Source of the DNA: Macrothele yani
Lineage: Eukaryota; Arthropoda; Arachnida; Araneae; Macrothelidae
Reading direction: 5' to 3'
Assembly (NCBI GenBank): GCA_039090855.1
Contig: CM076996.1
Location: 46,776,469-46,840,468, forward strand
DNA length: 64,000 nucleotides
This document shows positions 31,295 to 44,000 of this stretch, piece after piece. The notes beneath the pieces are model-generated. The model was given only the letters and a program-made list of their open reading frames with translations, had not been told where the DNA came from and did not search any database. A program made the position numbers and the translations under genes. The stretch's first letter is position 1, and every line of letters begins with the position of its first letter.

Positions 31295-34200
31295 GGATGT
31301 AAGGTCAGGTGATGCGTAATATCACAGCCTCTCCTTGACAAATCTCAACCCTGCCTTCTCGTGGTGCATCCTGTTCCCACTAAAGGGGCTCTGACGACCG
31401 CCAAAGGCGGTATAACTATATCATCGGGATTAGAGGAAATGCTATCCCACACTCACCAACCCGCTTGGCCAGCGTGGTGAGTTATGGCCAAACCCCTCCA
31501 AAATGACTCCACAACTTAAATCTTGGCCCTCAGTCTCCGGCAGCTGGAATGTACCTGGCCAAGGCAGCGGCCAGTGCGACATGAAGGCAGAGGGTGCTAA
31601 GAATCCCCGGAGGACCGGACTAGGCTGCCATCTGATGCTGACCTTGGCTACGTATAATGGACGCTCACTATCTTCTGATTCAAGGCTTCTTGAATTGGAA
31701 GAGGAACTACAAAGGATCGAGTGGGACATCGTCGGGTTAAGTGAGGTAAGGAGAAAAGGAGAAGATCTCATTGAACTGAAAAGTGGACATCTCTTCTACT
31801 ATCGTGGGACAGATACTGGCAGAACTAGTGGTGTTGGATTTATAATAAACAAGAAACTGAAGAATAAAGTTGTAGAAGTTGAAAGTTCCTCTGACAGAGC
31901 TGCACGACTCGTTATCCAACTCTCGAAAAGATACCAGGCTCAGATTATTCAAACTTATGCATCCACCATAAGTCATCCTGAAGAAGAAATTGTAGAATTT
32001 TATGAGGAAATTCGTCATCTAAATAATAAAGGTAAGCAGCACTTGAAGATAATTATGGGAGATTTCAATGCAAAAATAGGGCAACGGCAACAGAATGAAA
32101 CTTCAGTAGGTAAATTCTGTCACGGCAACAGAAACCAGCGTGGAAATACTCTCGTTGAGTTTGCAGAGGCAGAATGGTTTTTCATCTTGAACTCCTTTTT
32201 CAAGAAAAAGCCACACAGGAAATGGACATGGAGACATCCAAATGGGACGACAAGTGAAATTGATTTTATTATGTGTAACAAAAAAATCGTCATAGAAGAC
32301 TGCAGTGTGCTAAACAAGTTCAACACAGGTAGTGACCATAGATTGGTGAGATGTAAGATGCACCTCAACACTAAACTTGAACGTGGCAAGCTCATAAGAC
32401 AAACAAAATCTATTAACAAAACCAACCTTATAAAACACCATAATACCTTCAAGTTGGAACTCAAGAACAGATTCTCTGCTTTAGAAATCCTAACATCGGA
32501 AGAAGGGGATATTTCTGAAATTAACAGAAAAGTAACCAAAGTTCTTATGGAAACAGCAACAAAATTAGCTGGGTCTAAGAACAAGTTGCATGTGAACAAA
32601 TTATCAGGAAAAACCAAAATGTTGATGCAAAAAAGAAGAGAGATGAGGACAACTAAAGAAGATGTGACTTCAAAAGTGGAATATATAGAGCTATGCAAGA
32701 CAGTACGAAAAAGCATCACTGAAGATGTAAGGAAATTCAACTGTGAGCTAGTGAGGACAGCACTTGAAAACAACCAAAGCCTAAAGATAGCAAAGGGACA
32801 TCTCAGTAAGGAAAGAAAACAGATTATGGCACTGAGAAAAGAAGATGGTTCTGTAACAAGGAATAGAGGCGAAATTTTGACAAGAGTGAAAGATTTCTAC
32901 TCCAAGTTATATGAAAAGGATGATACATGTACTCCAGACATCATGAAAGGTACCAGTACCAGAGTTCTTCCAGTCCTCCCAGCAGAACTTGCACATGCAA
33001 TCAAGAACATGAAGCGGGGAAAGCTCCAGGAGAAGATGGAACTACTGTAGACATCATACAAGAAGCAAGTGGAGAAATCGAAACAGTACTCGCCTAAATT
33101 TTCACTCGATGCCTTAATGAAGGGAAGATTCCTGAGGATCGGAACAACGCTACAATGATCCTGCTACATAAGAAAGGTGACCTTGAGGATCTCAGGAACT
33201 ACAGACCTATCAGCCTCCTATCAGTGGTTTATAAAATCTTCACTGAAGTTCTTTCACACCGTTTGAAGGTAACACTGAACATGGCACAACCGAGAGAACA
33301 AGCTGGATTCAGGAGTGGCTACAGCACAATAGATCATATCTACGTACTGAGAGAACTAATTGAAAGAGCGAGGGAATATGAACTTCCATTGTGCATGGCT
33401 TTTATCGATTATGAAAAAGCCTTTGATTCGGTGAAACCATCAGCAGTTACAATGGCTCTGAAATCTTGCGGTATTGAAGATGCATACATTAATATTATTA
33501 ATAACATCTATGAAAATGCAAGTGCAAAGATTCGGCTGTTTGAAAATACAACAAACATAAAAATTGGAAGGGGAGTGAGACAAGGTGACACCATATCTCC
33601 GAAGCTCTTTAATGCCACATTGGAGGGTGTCTTTCAGTCGCTGAGCTGGGAAAACCAGGGGATAAAGATTAATGGAGATTATCTAACCCACCTTCCTTTT
33701 GCTGATGACGTAGTCATTTTTGCAATTACCCCATCAGAGCTGCAGAGTATGATCCAAGAACTTGCTGACAAGAGTAAAGAAGTGGGATTAAAAATGAACT
33801 TTCAGAAGACAAAAGTGATGTTCAATGCTTTTACAAGACATGAAGATTTATCGATTGATGGAGAAAAGCTGGAGAGAACAGGCACGTACGTTTATCTTGG
33901 ACAGCAGGTATCAAGTGAGGGTCACATTGATGAAGAAATTAATCGGCGTACAAAACTTGCCTGGAGAGCTTTTGGAAGAAACAGCATAATTTTCAAGAGC
34001 AATATGCCATTATTTCTTAAAAGAAAAGTGTTTGATCAATGCATCCTTCTAGTGCTTACGCATGGTGCAGAGACGTGGACCTTAACTAAATGAGACATAC
34101 AAAGACAGCAGACGATTCAAAGTAGCATGGAGAGGTGCATGCTTGGTGTAACCCGGAGAGATAAGAAGAACTCGTGGATCCGAAAAATGACAAGAGTGGA

Positions 34201-34471
34201 AGACATCATGATCAGAGTTAAATCCCTGAAATGGCAATGGGCTGGACATACTGCCAGAAGGACAGATCATCGATGGACAGCCGAAATTTTAGATTGGATT
34301 CCAAGGGACAGGAAAAGACCCAGAAGAAGACCACATGGGAGATGGGTGGATGAAATTCGAAAGTATGCAGGAGTGACATGGAGGAGACTGGCACAAGACA
34401 GACCATTGTGGAGGAAACTTGGGGAGACCTTCGTCCAGCAGTGGATTGATAATGGTTGACAATGATGATGA
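31293..34471 (+). mobile_element. RTE-clade LINE, copy 2, full length
   Basis: The 5' end is identical to copy 1 (TGGGATGTAAGGTCAGG) and follows directly on (TA)n; the 3' end is a short ATGATGATG tail at 34461-34471 that runs into another (TA)n. It is inverted relative to copy 1, about 2.1 kb away. The order is leader, endonuclease, reverse transcriptase. Confidence 0.93.
31503..34459 (+). pseudogene. RTE LINE ORF, copy 2 (endonuclease plus reverse transcriptase)
   Basis: The first frame, 31503-33050, covers the whole endonuclease (LATYNGRSL, GLSEVRRKG, IMGDFNAKIG, GSDHRLVRCKM) and runs without a break into the start of the RT part, showing that the natural element has one ORF. A one-base loss near 33025 (compare copy 3) shifts the frame. 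The second frame, 33155-34093, has NYRPISLLSVVYK, FIDYEKAFDSV and LPFADDVVIFAI with both catalytic Asp, ending at a TGA in LTK-stop-DIQR. The last part, 34127-34459, is the basic tail. The consensus product is about 970 residues. Confidence 0.92.
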
Positions 34472-34487
34472 TATATATATATATATA
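34471..34487. repeat. Short (TA)n after RTE copy 2
   Basis: AT run directly after the ATG-repeat tail. With 31254-31291 it encloses copy 2, mirroring the arrangement of copy 1. Confidence 0.9.
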
Positions 34488-34499
34488 CAAGTGTAAAAA

Positions 34500-34975
34500 G
34501 ACGCACGTGGCCTGGCAAAGATCATAGACAATCATAAACAGTGGAATGTTTTTTCACGGTTTCGTGTGGACCCCTGATTCCAGTGCACGAAAATCTAAAC
34601 GTTGCAACCTATAATGACATTTCTGTGCTCCCAACATTCTGGCAACAGTTCAGTGAATTCCCTTTCCTTTAACAACAGTACAATGCCCCGTCCACAGAGC
34701 GAGGTCCGTGTAGCGATGGTTTGATGAGATGAGTGGTGAAGCACACTGGCATGAACAGAGCTTGATCTCAACCCCATAAAACTCATTTGGGATGAATTCG
34801 AACGGCGTCTGAGAGCCACGCCGAATCGTCCGTCGTCGGTGACTATCCTGACTAATGCTCTTCTCGCAGAATGGAAGGCAATTCGCGCAGTAACGTACCA
34901 AAATCTAGTGGAAAGGTTGCCCAGAAGAGTGGAGCATATGTTAGACGCAAAAAGTGGACCAGCTCGGTATTAATA
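34500..34975 (+). mobile_element. Tc1-like fragment, C-terminal third
   Basis: Plus-strand remnants of a Tc1 C-terminus over several frames: a QQYNAPSTE-like second Asp block near 34675, then a block near 34765 with L-N-P-I-K-L-I-W-D-E-F-E-R-R, and the ending ...V-E-R-L-P-R-R-V-E-H-M-L-D-A before the stop at 34972. The 5' part and both terminal repeats are missing. Confidence 0.75.
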
Positions 34976-34984
34976 ATATTCCTA

Positions 34985-36205
34985 ATACAGGGTGTCTGTG
35001 GATAGGCAAGTGTTCGAATACATATAGGGTTATCATGTTAAATGTAGAATGGTTTTAGATACTTATATTTTAAAGATTATTTCACTTGAAAAAGTTAAGA
35101 AACTATCATTTGAAAGCTCAGTTTATTATCTTTCCAGGTAAATCATTGCCAACATTGTCATAAACATCACTGTCACAGAAGAAATATAAAGAGCATCCGT
35201 ACTGTCAGCTCTCAGCACTCGGAGAACACCAAAGGAGATTACCGAGTTCCACAAATTCCCTTTGTCTTTTGTCTACAAGATCAACAGCAAGGTCTCCAAC
35301 ACACAGGACCATGACTACATCCTTCCTAAGCTAAGAAGCAAGACCGTCCCTCCTACACCATCAGGATGCCAAGTGTTTTCACCAGGATGCAAGGGATGGT
35401 GGACAAACACCCCAGAAAATTAATGAACGCCTTATCCAAGGAGTAGGGTATTGCTTATGGTACCATCCAAAACATCATCCACGAGGATCTACTCAACAGC
35501 TCCTATGTTCTTAAGAGGTGTCAGTTCACCAGTCCATGCAGGAAAGGCGTCTGATGAAGGCAAAAATACAGCTCAATAAAGTCAAGCACCCCGAGAACAA
35601 CAACATGCTGAGATTCTTCTCAGACGAGAAGAATTTTAACCAGGACCAGAAGGTTAACAGGAGGAACCACAGGTGGTTGTGCAAGAACCCTGATGACATG
35701 CCCAGGGTTATGCACACAAGTTTCTTGTCAGGGTCATGGTCCTCGGCGTTATCTCCAGCAAGGGAGATGTCACGGCACCTCACTTCTTTGAGAAGGGATT
35801 AAGGGTCAACAGATATGAATACATTAAGGTGCTGAGAGATGTAGTGAAGCCCTGGATGGATACCATTGCCGACGGGAGGCCTCACATCTTCCAACAGGAC
35901 TCTGCCCCAGTCCACAAGGCCAAAGCGAGTCAGAAATGGATTGAAGAGAATGTGCATTACCATTGGTCTCTAGATGTTTGGCCCCCACCCAGGTCTTCCG
36001 GCTTGAATCCCTTGGATTACTATATGTTGGGCATAGTTGAAAGAGAGAACAACAAGCATCCTCATAACACCCTTGACTCCGTCTGGCATGCCATCGCCAA
36101 TGTCATGACCCACATTGAACAGCGCCTAGGTCGCCAAGGCCTGCGCACGATTCCGCTCAAGGATCGAGGCCGTCATCACTGACAACGGCAGGTTCATTGA
36201 ATAAT
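34985..36205 (+). mobile_element. maT-like mariner remnant (DD37D type)
   Basis: Plus-strand pieces at 35230-35560, 35518-35802 and 35736-36182 form one mariner-type transposase. Visible are FHKFPLSFVYKIN-like DNA-binding sequence, a truncated first Asp region near 35620 (LRFFSDEKNFNQDQKVN), MVLGVISSKGDVTAPHFFEKGL, the second Asp in FQQDSAPVHKA and the third in GLNPLDYYMLG. The 38 residues between the last two fit DD37D with one inserted residue. Terminal repeats were not identified. Confidence 0.75.
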
Positions 36206-36329
36206 TATTGACTGTGTTTATGCATCTAATGTTGTACATGATTTTGCTCCAGTATAACCAATATTCAGGTGTTAATTAACTGTTTTACTGTATGCATACA
36301 TTTTCCATTACAACTTAGCCATTCTCAAA

Positions 36330-36508
36330 CTCGCTCTTACGTCCGTTGCCTTTTCTACCTGAAGAACAATAACACTGACTAATAGAGTTCAGTATCAGGT
36401 GTTATTTATACCGTTTCATGACCTTCACACGCTCCATCGTTTACATGGAGTTGCTTCGATCTGCACAAAGAAGCGTTGGTCATAATGCTTTCTTTGGCTC
36501 TTCGGTGT
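36330..36508 (-). mobile_element. Family-B Tc1 fragment, 5' end only
   Basis: Minus-strand 5' end of a family-B element: the terminal repeat ending CTCTTCGGTG at 36498-36508, GCGTTGGTCATAATGCTTTC, and upstream leader ending at the first coding bases around 36345. It is similar to the right end of the element at 19362-21675. Everything downstream of the start is absent. Confidence 0.8.
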
Positions 36509-36842
36509 ATGTGAAAAAGGAATTCTCATAAAGAATTTCAACTTTAAGAACAGGAGCTACTACACTACAGTAATTGATCAAGTCACCACGTAATACTGGC
36601 TTGCAGCTGTGCAGAAAAAGGCCACCTCCAAACACATCAGAGTTCTAAGTGTAACAAATCGAAAGAACTGCATCACATCCTTCCGGAAACTTAAAAAAAG
36701 CATATCACATATTATTAGAGTAACGTTTGGTGGTACAAAAGCGTTGAAAAATATTTTTAATTCGTAACTAGCTCCTAATTATAAAACGTGATCTGAAAAA
36801 GGTTAATGTGGGTGAGACCTAAAATCAGAAGTTAGCAATATA
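36509..36842. other. Unannotated sequence
   Basis: No gene or transposon end recognised between two Tc1-like ends. Confidence 0.4.
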
Positions 36843-38189
36843 AACTACTGTTCGTGAAAATTGCAACACCATGAAGGAATGCGGCCATCACGTGATACTT
36901 ATAAGGATATACAGAGCAGGGTAAGACATGCAAATGATTAGAAGTAAAGAGTCATTGCGCGTGTCTGGGCCCAGCAGCGCCCTCTGAACAGTCGAATGAG
37001 GAGTATAAAGAGAGGGCTGTTTAGGATACACACTAAATAATGCATCGCGGACAGCGAGTAAAAGGGTCTCTAGGTTTCAATAATGCTTCGGCGACGATGA
37101 AGGGCGCAATATCACCATACGACAGAGGTTGAATGGGGACGAATGATTGATCTGCGTGAAGCTGCATTTTCGGACCGAGACATTGCGGCTTGGATGAGAC
37201 ATAACGCCACGGCAGTGGACCGAGAACCAGGTGCTTCGACAATACGGCAGTGGACCGAGAAACGTGACGACACCGCGGGATGACCGACACCTCATCCGCA
37301 TGGCAGTGACGAACCGTTCCGCAGCTTCGCAAGTGTTAGCACAACAGTGGACTACTGCAACAGGCGTGGCATTGTCTGCCCCCACAGTTCAACGCCGTCT
37401 GCTGCACAGAGGACTGGTTGCACGCATCCATTTGCGGCGGATTCCCTTGACCCAGAACCATCGCCTCCTCAGGCTGGAATGGGGTTCTCAGTACATACAA
37501 TGGAATTCTGATTGGCAACATGTCGTGTTTTCGGACGAGTTCCGATTCAGCTTGGACTACCATGATGGCCGCATACGATTAGACGGTATTGCGGTGAGCG
37601 CCTTCTTCCATCATGCATTGTCGAGCGTTATACGGGCCGAATGCCAAGTGTGATCTCGGCCGCTACGACTTGAGGGCAATCTCAACAGCAACCGCTACAT
37701 AAGGGACGTTGTACAGGCAGAAGTCACACCCTTCCTCTGAGTACTCCTGGCGCTATATCCAGCAGGACAATGCCCGACCTCATATTGTCAGGAATGTTCA
37801 AGCTCTGATTGAAGTACAGCAGATATCACTTTTTCCCTGGCCTGCCAGAGATGTCGTCGCCTATTGAACATGTCTGGGATATAGTCACTCGACAAATGGC
37901 CTGTCAAAGTCCTCCAGCGATCAGTACCAATGATCTGTGGTCTCGCATACATGCCGCCTGGCAAGCTAGGACACCATCCAACGCCTTTACGATTCAATGC
38001 CACGCCGTCTAGAAGCTCTTATTGCAGCTCGCGGAGGCTACACAAGATACTGATTTTTGCATGTAAAAATTGTTGTATTATTCTGAAAATTAAATCCCTT
38101 ATGTACAGTCATATTAGTAATGTGTGGTATAAATTTCATTCGAATCGCATGGTTCCTTCTTGGTGTTGCAATTTTCACAAACAGTAGTG
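36843..38189 (+). mobile_element. Tc1-like transposon, family A, both ends present
   Basis: The left end AACTACTGTTCGTGAAAATT at 36843 and the right end ATTTTCACAAACAGTAGTG at 38171-38189 form terminal inverted repeats with the GCAACACC core. TA borders both sides. The length is 1,347 bp. Confidence 0.92.
37090..38060 (+). pseudogene. Broken Tc1-like transposase, family A
   Basis: A DNA-binding region near 37100-37230 is frameshifted (R-D-I-A-A-W-M-R-H-N-A-T-A is readable). The 140-residue frame 37231-37653 has GSGPRNVTTPRDDRHLIRMA, VALSAPTVQRRLLHRGLVAR and VVFSDEFRFSLDYHDGRIR with the first Asp. The second Asp block (QQDNARPHIVRNVQAL) lies at about 37760, and the last block is near 37840-37880, where SPIEHVWDI carries the Glu. 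The last pair is 34 residues apart after allowing for the frameshift. At least three frameshifts are present. Confidence 0.87.
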
Positions 38190-38191
38190 TA

Positions 38192-39147
38192 TTACGTACG
38201 ACACGAAGACATACTGTATGATGTAAATCTAAACTACGAATACCTCATTGTTTACTGCATCTTACCTATCGAAGTTGATATTTAAATTTTACTTTTCTAT
38301 ATGTTTTCTCCAAGCTGCGAGCATGCGCAAAGTAATTTCAAAGTAATACCTCGTCAAAAATATGCTGTTGTTTTTCCTGAGGCAGAAGGAATTCCAAGCT
38401 AACTTTCGGGGATTTTGTTATGAAAGAAACAGGGTATGTCAATTCATTGGCTCTAAATAGTTTCCACGTCTGTTCATTACATATCGAAACACATAAAGTC
38501 AAGGATTTTTCTCATCTGTAAGCAGATCTGTGATTGCTGTAATCGTTACTTTATTTTGAAATCCTTGAGACAAAAGTACAGTTAAAGACCACAAAAACTC
38601 TTTAATAATATAGTGAAGGCAGAATCATATAAAAAACTGGAAAAGAAAATTTTACATGTCTTTGTACTTAAAATTTTGTACACTAAAGTAAGTAAATCTA
38701 TTAATTTATCTTTTTTAAAGTCCAATATCAGCCTAATATTTGATAGAAAACTACTAGTTTTGCACATAAAATCATAATGCACTTACGAAGCACACATGGT
38801 GTCCAGTTCCAACCGCTGTCGCAATGATATAGTAAGTACCATTCTCTTCCCAGCTTCCCCGGCACTGAAAACCTGTACCGCGAATATACAAAAATTGAAT
38901 TCAAAATAAACAAAATCCACCGATAACAATAAGTAAAGTGTGATAAATATATACGTTATAGTACAGGAAACAATGATTAAAAGATACACAGCAGAATTCA
39001 TGGAAACAAAAATTTTCCTTTACACGATAGAAACAAAATTCCTGCTAATAACAATTGACATCAGGGTCATTCCAAGTGAAACCACTAAATTTCAGAATAA
39101 ATAGTTGCTTGACCACTTTATTGTTTTTTTGTAGTCTCACCATAGTT
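38192..39147. other. Unannotated AT-rich sequence
   Basis: No gene or transposon recognised. It ends at the target duplication of the SINE that hosts the large LINE. Confidence 0.45.
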
Positions 39148-39415
39148 AGTACCATTAGGCCGCCCCGGTGGCGCAGTGGTCGTTGAACAGACAAGTCGCA
39201 TTTTTTTCGGCTCCTGCGTAGAAGTCAATGTTCGTTTGTTTACTTGTTTCTTTTTAAGGTTTTTCGTCGTTTTGTGTTTTGGTTGCAGTGTTTCGTACCC
39301 TCGCTTCACAAGCAGTGAGGCTGAGTGCCGAGTGGGTGCTCATTTTTTGTTTTTTTTTTCTTTTTCGTGTGTCTTCAGTTACGACGCATGAGCTTTGGGG
39401 GGCCAGTGGTCGAGA

Positions 39416-41071
39416 ATGTCCACTACCACTGTGAATAAGTCACTGTCGTCTACAGCTGCTTCGTCGATTGCTGATATGTCTTCGCTTCTTAGTTCTGTGT
39501 CTTCTTCAGGGAATGTTGCGTCGACTAGTGCTGCTGGACTTCCAGAGACTGTGCTTCTGGCCACCCGTGTGCCGGCTGCGTCTAATATTCCTGGTTCTGC
39601 TAGTTCTACTTCAACGTCGTTCGCACAAGCTGTGGGAAGTACCTCACATATTTCTGGTGATTCTGCACCACATTTCAAACGTATAGCTTCGGCGTTGAAA
39701 ATTATTCTTCCAAGTGATTCACCGCAAGGTAAGAAATTGTTGTCTGCCTTATTATTAAGTGTTTTCATTCCTGCTTTGCGTGACACCCCTCCCCCAGTAT
39801 CTGCATGCTGTGTCAAAGGTCGTTCCAGCCGAAAGCATTGTGTCCATTATTCGCTTGGGTGGAGGGGTAGTTGTTCACTTCACCCACCAGCAAGCAGTAG
39901 ATTTAATTATAGTTCATGGGATTGATATTGGGTCCTTTCATATACAACCTGTCGCTGCAGCCCAAAGACCAGTTAAGGGGGCCCTCTCTCCTGTACCAAC
40001 GGCTGTTCCTGATTCTCTGTTGATTGATGCCCTCAACATGATGGGTCGTGTTGTGGGAGTGACCAAGATTCTTCCAGCTACAGCCCGTGATTCCCCCTGA
40101 AACATGTGCAGGGTGGGCGCCGCCAGTACCGGGTTATCTTCCCAACTTCTCAGTCAATTGCGGAACGCCCTGCAACTCTGGAATTAGTCACTGATACCCG
40201 GACGTACATTTTTAATCTTTTTGCAGGGGTTCAGTGCTTCCGCTGTAAAGGGGAAGGTCATCTCGCTTCAGCTTGTCCTCATGCTACTCCTGGTGCTAGA
40301 TCTGATTCTTCATTAGCTACTACAGTTCCGGTGGCCGCTGCCCCTGCGGTTTTTGTGCAGGCCGCTGAGGCACCTGCTCACATTCTACCTTCATCAATTT
40401 TGCCTGCTGTTTCTCCAGTCGTTCCTTCCATCCTGGTTTCTGTCGTCGTACTGGATGGTTTGGAGCCCTCCAATGAGGATTTTCCATCGCTGGAAGTGTC
40501 TGCACCTAAATCACAGCGTAAACGCCCCAGCTCACCTGGTGTTTCTACTTGCTCTTCCCGTTCGTCTCAACGTCTACGATCCAAGAAACCAGCCCATTCT
40601 ACCTCGGGTTCACCTAGCCATCATGAGCCAAATTCTGAATTACTAGTTTCGAACCGATTCGCATGTCTCCAGGATGATGATGTTATGGACACGGTCGCCC
40701 CTCATCCTGATGACACTGCAATGGTTGACTCTGACGATGATTCTCCTTCTCCTACACTTCTTGACATTTCTACTATGTTTGAAGAACTTGCGGTGCCTTT
40801 GCACCCTCTTACCTTATCTGATCTGTATGCATTGACCACTCGCCCGCGTAAGGCGAAGTTGATCACACTACCTTGCATTAAGAGTAAGATTCACTTGCTG
40901 CCTGAAATGATTGCACAGCTAAACCAGTTCCATGCATTTATAACTAATGTTACTTTGTCTGGCGGAAATAAGCAATATGCTCGCCGTCTGGGCTACTTAC
41001 TCAAGATTTTGAGGGCTGAACTGGAAGGCTGGATGCAACCTACCAGTGATGTCCTTGTTAACACTACTTAG
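39416..41071 (+). pseudogene. LINE ORF1: nucleic-acid-binding protein with zinc knuckle, frameshifted
   Basis: The start is taken at ATG 39416 (MSTTTVNKSLSSTAASS), opening a Ser/Thr/Ala-rich N-terminus. The frame shifts near 39790 and again near 40090. The middle piece has SIVSIIRLGGGVVVHFTHQQ and NMMGRVVGVTKILP, which resembles an RRM-like fold region of LINE ORF1 proteins. The third piece, 40106-41071, has one CCHC zinc knuckle, CFRCKGEGHLASACP, at about 40237-40281. A Pro/Ser-rich region follows, then an acidic patch, then a helical C-terminus. Its end overlaps the start of ORF2 by 26 bases in another frame. Its role would be RNA binding in the retrotransposition particle. Confidence 0.82.
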
Positions 41072-44000
41072 CTTTAATTGTAGAGGGCTTGCGTCTTCTG
41101 CGGCTAATGCTTCGGTTTTCGAGGACGTTCGTTACCTGGGGGCTAATATGCTCCTTCTCCAGGAGACGAACTGTTCCTTGGATGCCGGGTGTTCCCGCTG
41201 GCCGTACATTTTTTATCATAATTACCGGACCCATCTCAGGTCTGGTACCGCTATAGCATTTCATGTGCGTTTTCATTCTTCCCTTTCTGATCTTGTTGAG
41301 TCACAGAGTCTGCTGGGTTCTTTTCAACATATTTCTTTTTGTTTTTGTTCTAAACGTATTCATGTTTTCAATATCCATATTCCGCAATCTGCTACGGATG
41401 CAGAAACTCTCCTCCAACATATTTCTTCTATCCTTCCGACCTTCCATCCAAATGATACAGTCATTGTTGCAGGCGATTTCAATTGCACTTTGCAACCCGG
41501 TTTTGACCGAGATGGTTCAACCGAAAGCCGTTCCGACCTTGTTTCCAATCTCACTCAACTCGTAGTTAATTTTGATTTGATTGATGCATTCCGTTCCCTC
41601 CATCCCCGGTCCAAGGAATTTTCCTGGTTCCCCCGGCTGCTTCACGCTGTGTCGCAGCACGCCTAGATAGATTCTATGTTTCCAGTTTTCTCCATTCCTC
41701 TCTAGTTGAAATTACTCATCATCCTTCCGTTTCGTCAGATCATCACCCCGTTCTTTTAAAACTTTTTTGCATTCTTCCTCTGTTCCCCCTTCCCCAGTCT
41801 GGTCGCTCGACGATTCAGTTTTAACTGATCCTGTTTTCTGTGCTGAAATTCGCTCTATGATCTCGTCTTCTGTGCAACAACTTTCTTCGTCTGCTTTCCA
41901 CGAAAATTTCGATTATTTCTTTCGCACGTCAGTTTTATTTCTCTTCCCGTACTTCTCGCTTTCAAGATATTGATGTTCTCCGTCGTAAATTGCAGACTAT
42001 TTCTCCTTCTGATCCTTCTTTTCTCGTGTTTCAAGCTCAACTTCGTCGTATTCTGTTTACTTTTGCTTCATCAGCCCTTACTCGTCTGAAATTCACTCAC
42101 TTGCGGTTTCACGAGGACCCCTTTTCTAGTTTGAAGTCCCTTGAGGAGTATCATGTTAAAAGCAACACAATTTCCTTTGTTTCACTACCTGACGGATCTA
42201 CAGTTACCGACCCTTATCGTATCTGTGAACTTACTTTTTCCCATTATTCTGATCGTTTTCAACACCGACTCCTTTCTCCTGCAGATACCTCCCATCTTCT
42301 TTATGTCCTACCTCAGGTTCCACATTGTTTTTTTGATTCTCTTGTTTCTTCTATCTCTCCTTCTGAAGTCCGCTCTGCAATTTCCAGTCTGAATGACCGT
42401 TCTTCCCCTGGCGCGGACGGTCTTCCGCTCTCATTTTATAAGAAGTTTCTTCCTTCTCTCCTCCCGCTTCTAGTTGCTTGTTTTAATGCCGTTTTTACTT
42501 CTTCAAATTTTCAGTCTTCTGATTTCACTTTTGCTATTCTCCGTCTCATCCCCAAAACCGGAAACCTTGGTCTTTTTTCTAACTGGCGTCCTATCTCTAT
42601 TCTTAATACTGACTACAAAACCTTTGCTAAAATTCTCGCTTTTCGCCTCAATCCCGTCTTGCAGCATTTAATCCATCCCGATCAAACTTACACTATTCCC
42701 TCCCGTTCGATTACTACCAACATTTCCACCATTCGCAACTTATATTTTCTTGCTTCCCATCTTTCCGAACCTCTCGCAATTTTTAATATTGATCAGAAAC
42801 AAGCTTTGGACTCCATTAATCACTCTTATCTCTTTGCTGTTGTTCGTCATTTCGGCTTTCCTACTCTTTTCTATCAAGCTCTTATTAATCTTTACTCTAA
42901 CTCTTCTTTCCGCATTCGCACTTCCACATTCATGACAGCTACCATCCCCTTTGACAACGGGATCCGGCAGGGTTGTCCCCTTTCGGGCCAACTTTTTACG
43001 CTTGCATTTGAACCTCTCTTAATTTGTCTGCGTTCTCGTTTGTTTTCTGTGATTCCTCGCAGTATTGCTCCTACTCGTCACCACCGCATAGTGTTGTTTG
43101 CATATGCGGATAACCTCACTCTCTTTCTTCGCACTGAACGTTCTTTCGGTGTTGTCCTTTCTGCTTATCGTGAGTATGCTTCAATTTCCGGTTCCGAACT
43201 TAATCTGTCTAAATCTGTCGGTCTGTGGGCCGGATCGTGGGTGGCACACGGTGATCGCCCTTGGGGTGCTCGTTGGTCATCCTCGGTCATTAATCTTCTT
43301 GGTGTGTACGTTGGAAATCCCGTGGCGGTTGCTGATGCCACATGGATTCCTTTGGTTCAGCAGCTCAATCGCCGTCTTGCTCCTTTTGCCGGTTCAAACC
43401 TTTTTTGTCCTTTTTTAGCAGAGCACATCTGGTTTCTTCCTTTCTTCATCCCATTCTGACATATTCGTGGTTCGCTTATTTTCCCTCGCCCATTTTTCTC
43501 CAATCCGCTCAACGTTTGATTACTGATTTCATCTGGAATAAAGTTCACTGGGTTCATCGTTCTACTCTCGTCCTTCCTCTGTCCTTTGGAGGTCTTGCCC
43601 TCCCAGATCCTTTTCAAAAATCTAATGCTATTCATCTTCAGACCTTTCTCCGTTCTTTTTCTCATCCTCAGATTTCATCGATTACTATCCTTTCTCCGTT
43701 CTTTTTCTCATCCTCACATTTCGTCGATTACTATTGTTGATACTTTATTTTTCCCACGCAGTCCGTTTCTCACTCTCGCTACTTTCCTCCGTATGGATCT
43801 GTTCCCCCTCATTCCAGATCACTTTCCCGATACTTATCGCACCGTCTTTTCCCTCTGGCATTCCTTATGTCCCGTCCGTCTCCCACCTACCTCAACTAAT
43901 GATCTGCTTGCGGAACCTCTCTTTTACTCTTCTGCACTCCGTTCTCCCTCTTCACCGTACTTGTGCTTCTCCACCTGGTTCGCCAGAGGCGTGGTACAGG

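Noticed and set aside
39416..41071. LINE ORF1 as a retroviral gag gene
   Set aside because: A single CCHC knuckle occurs in both, but no LTRs, protease or primer-binding site are present, and the following ORF has the endonuclease-first order of a non-LTR element.
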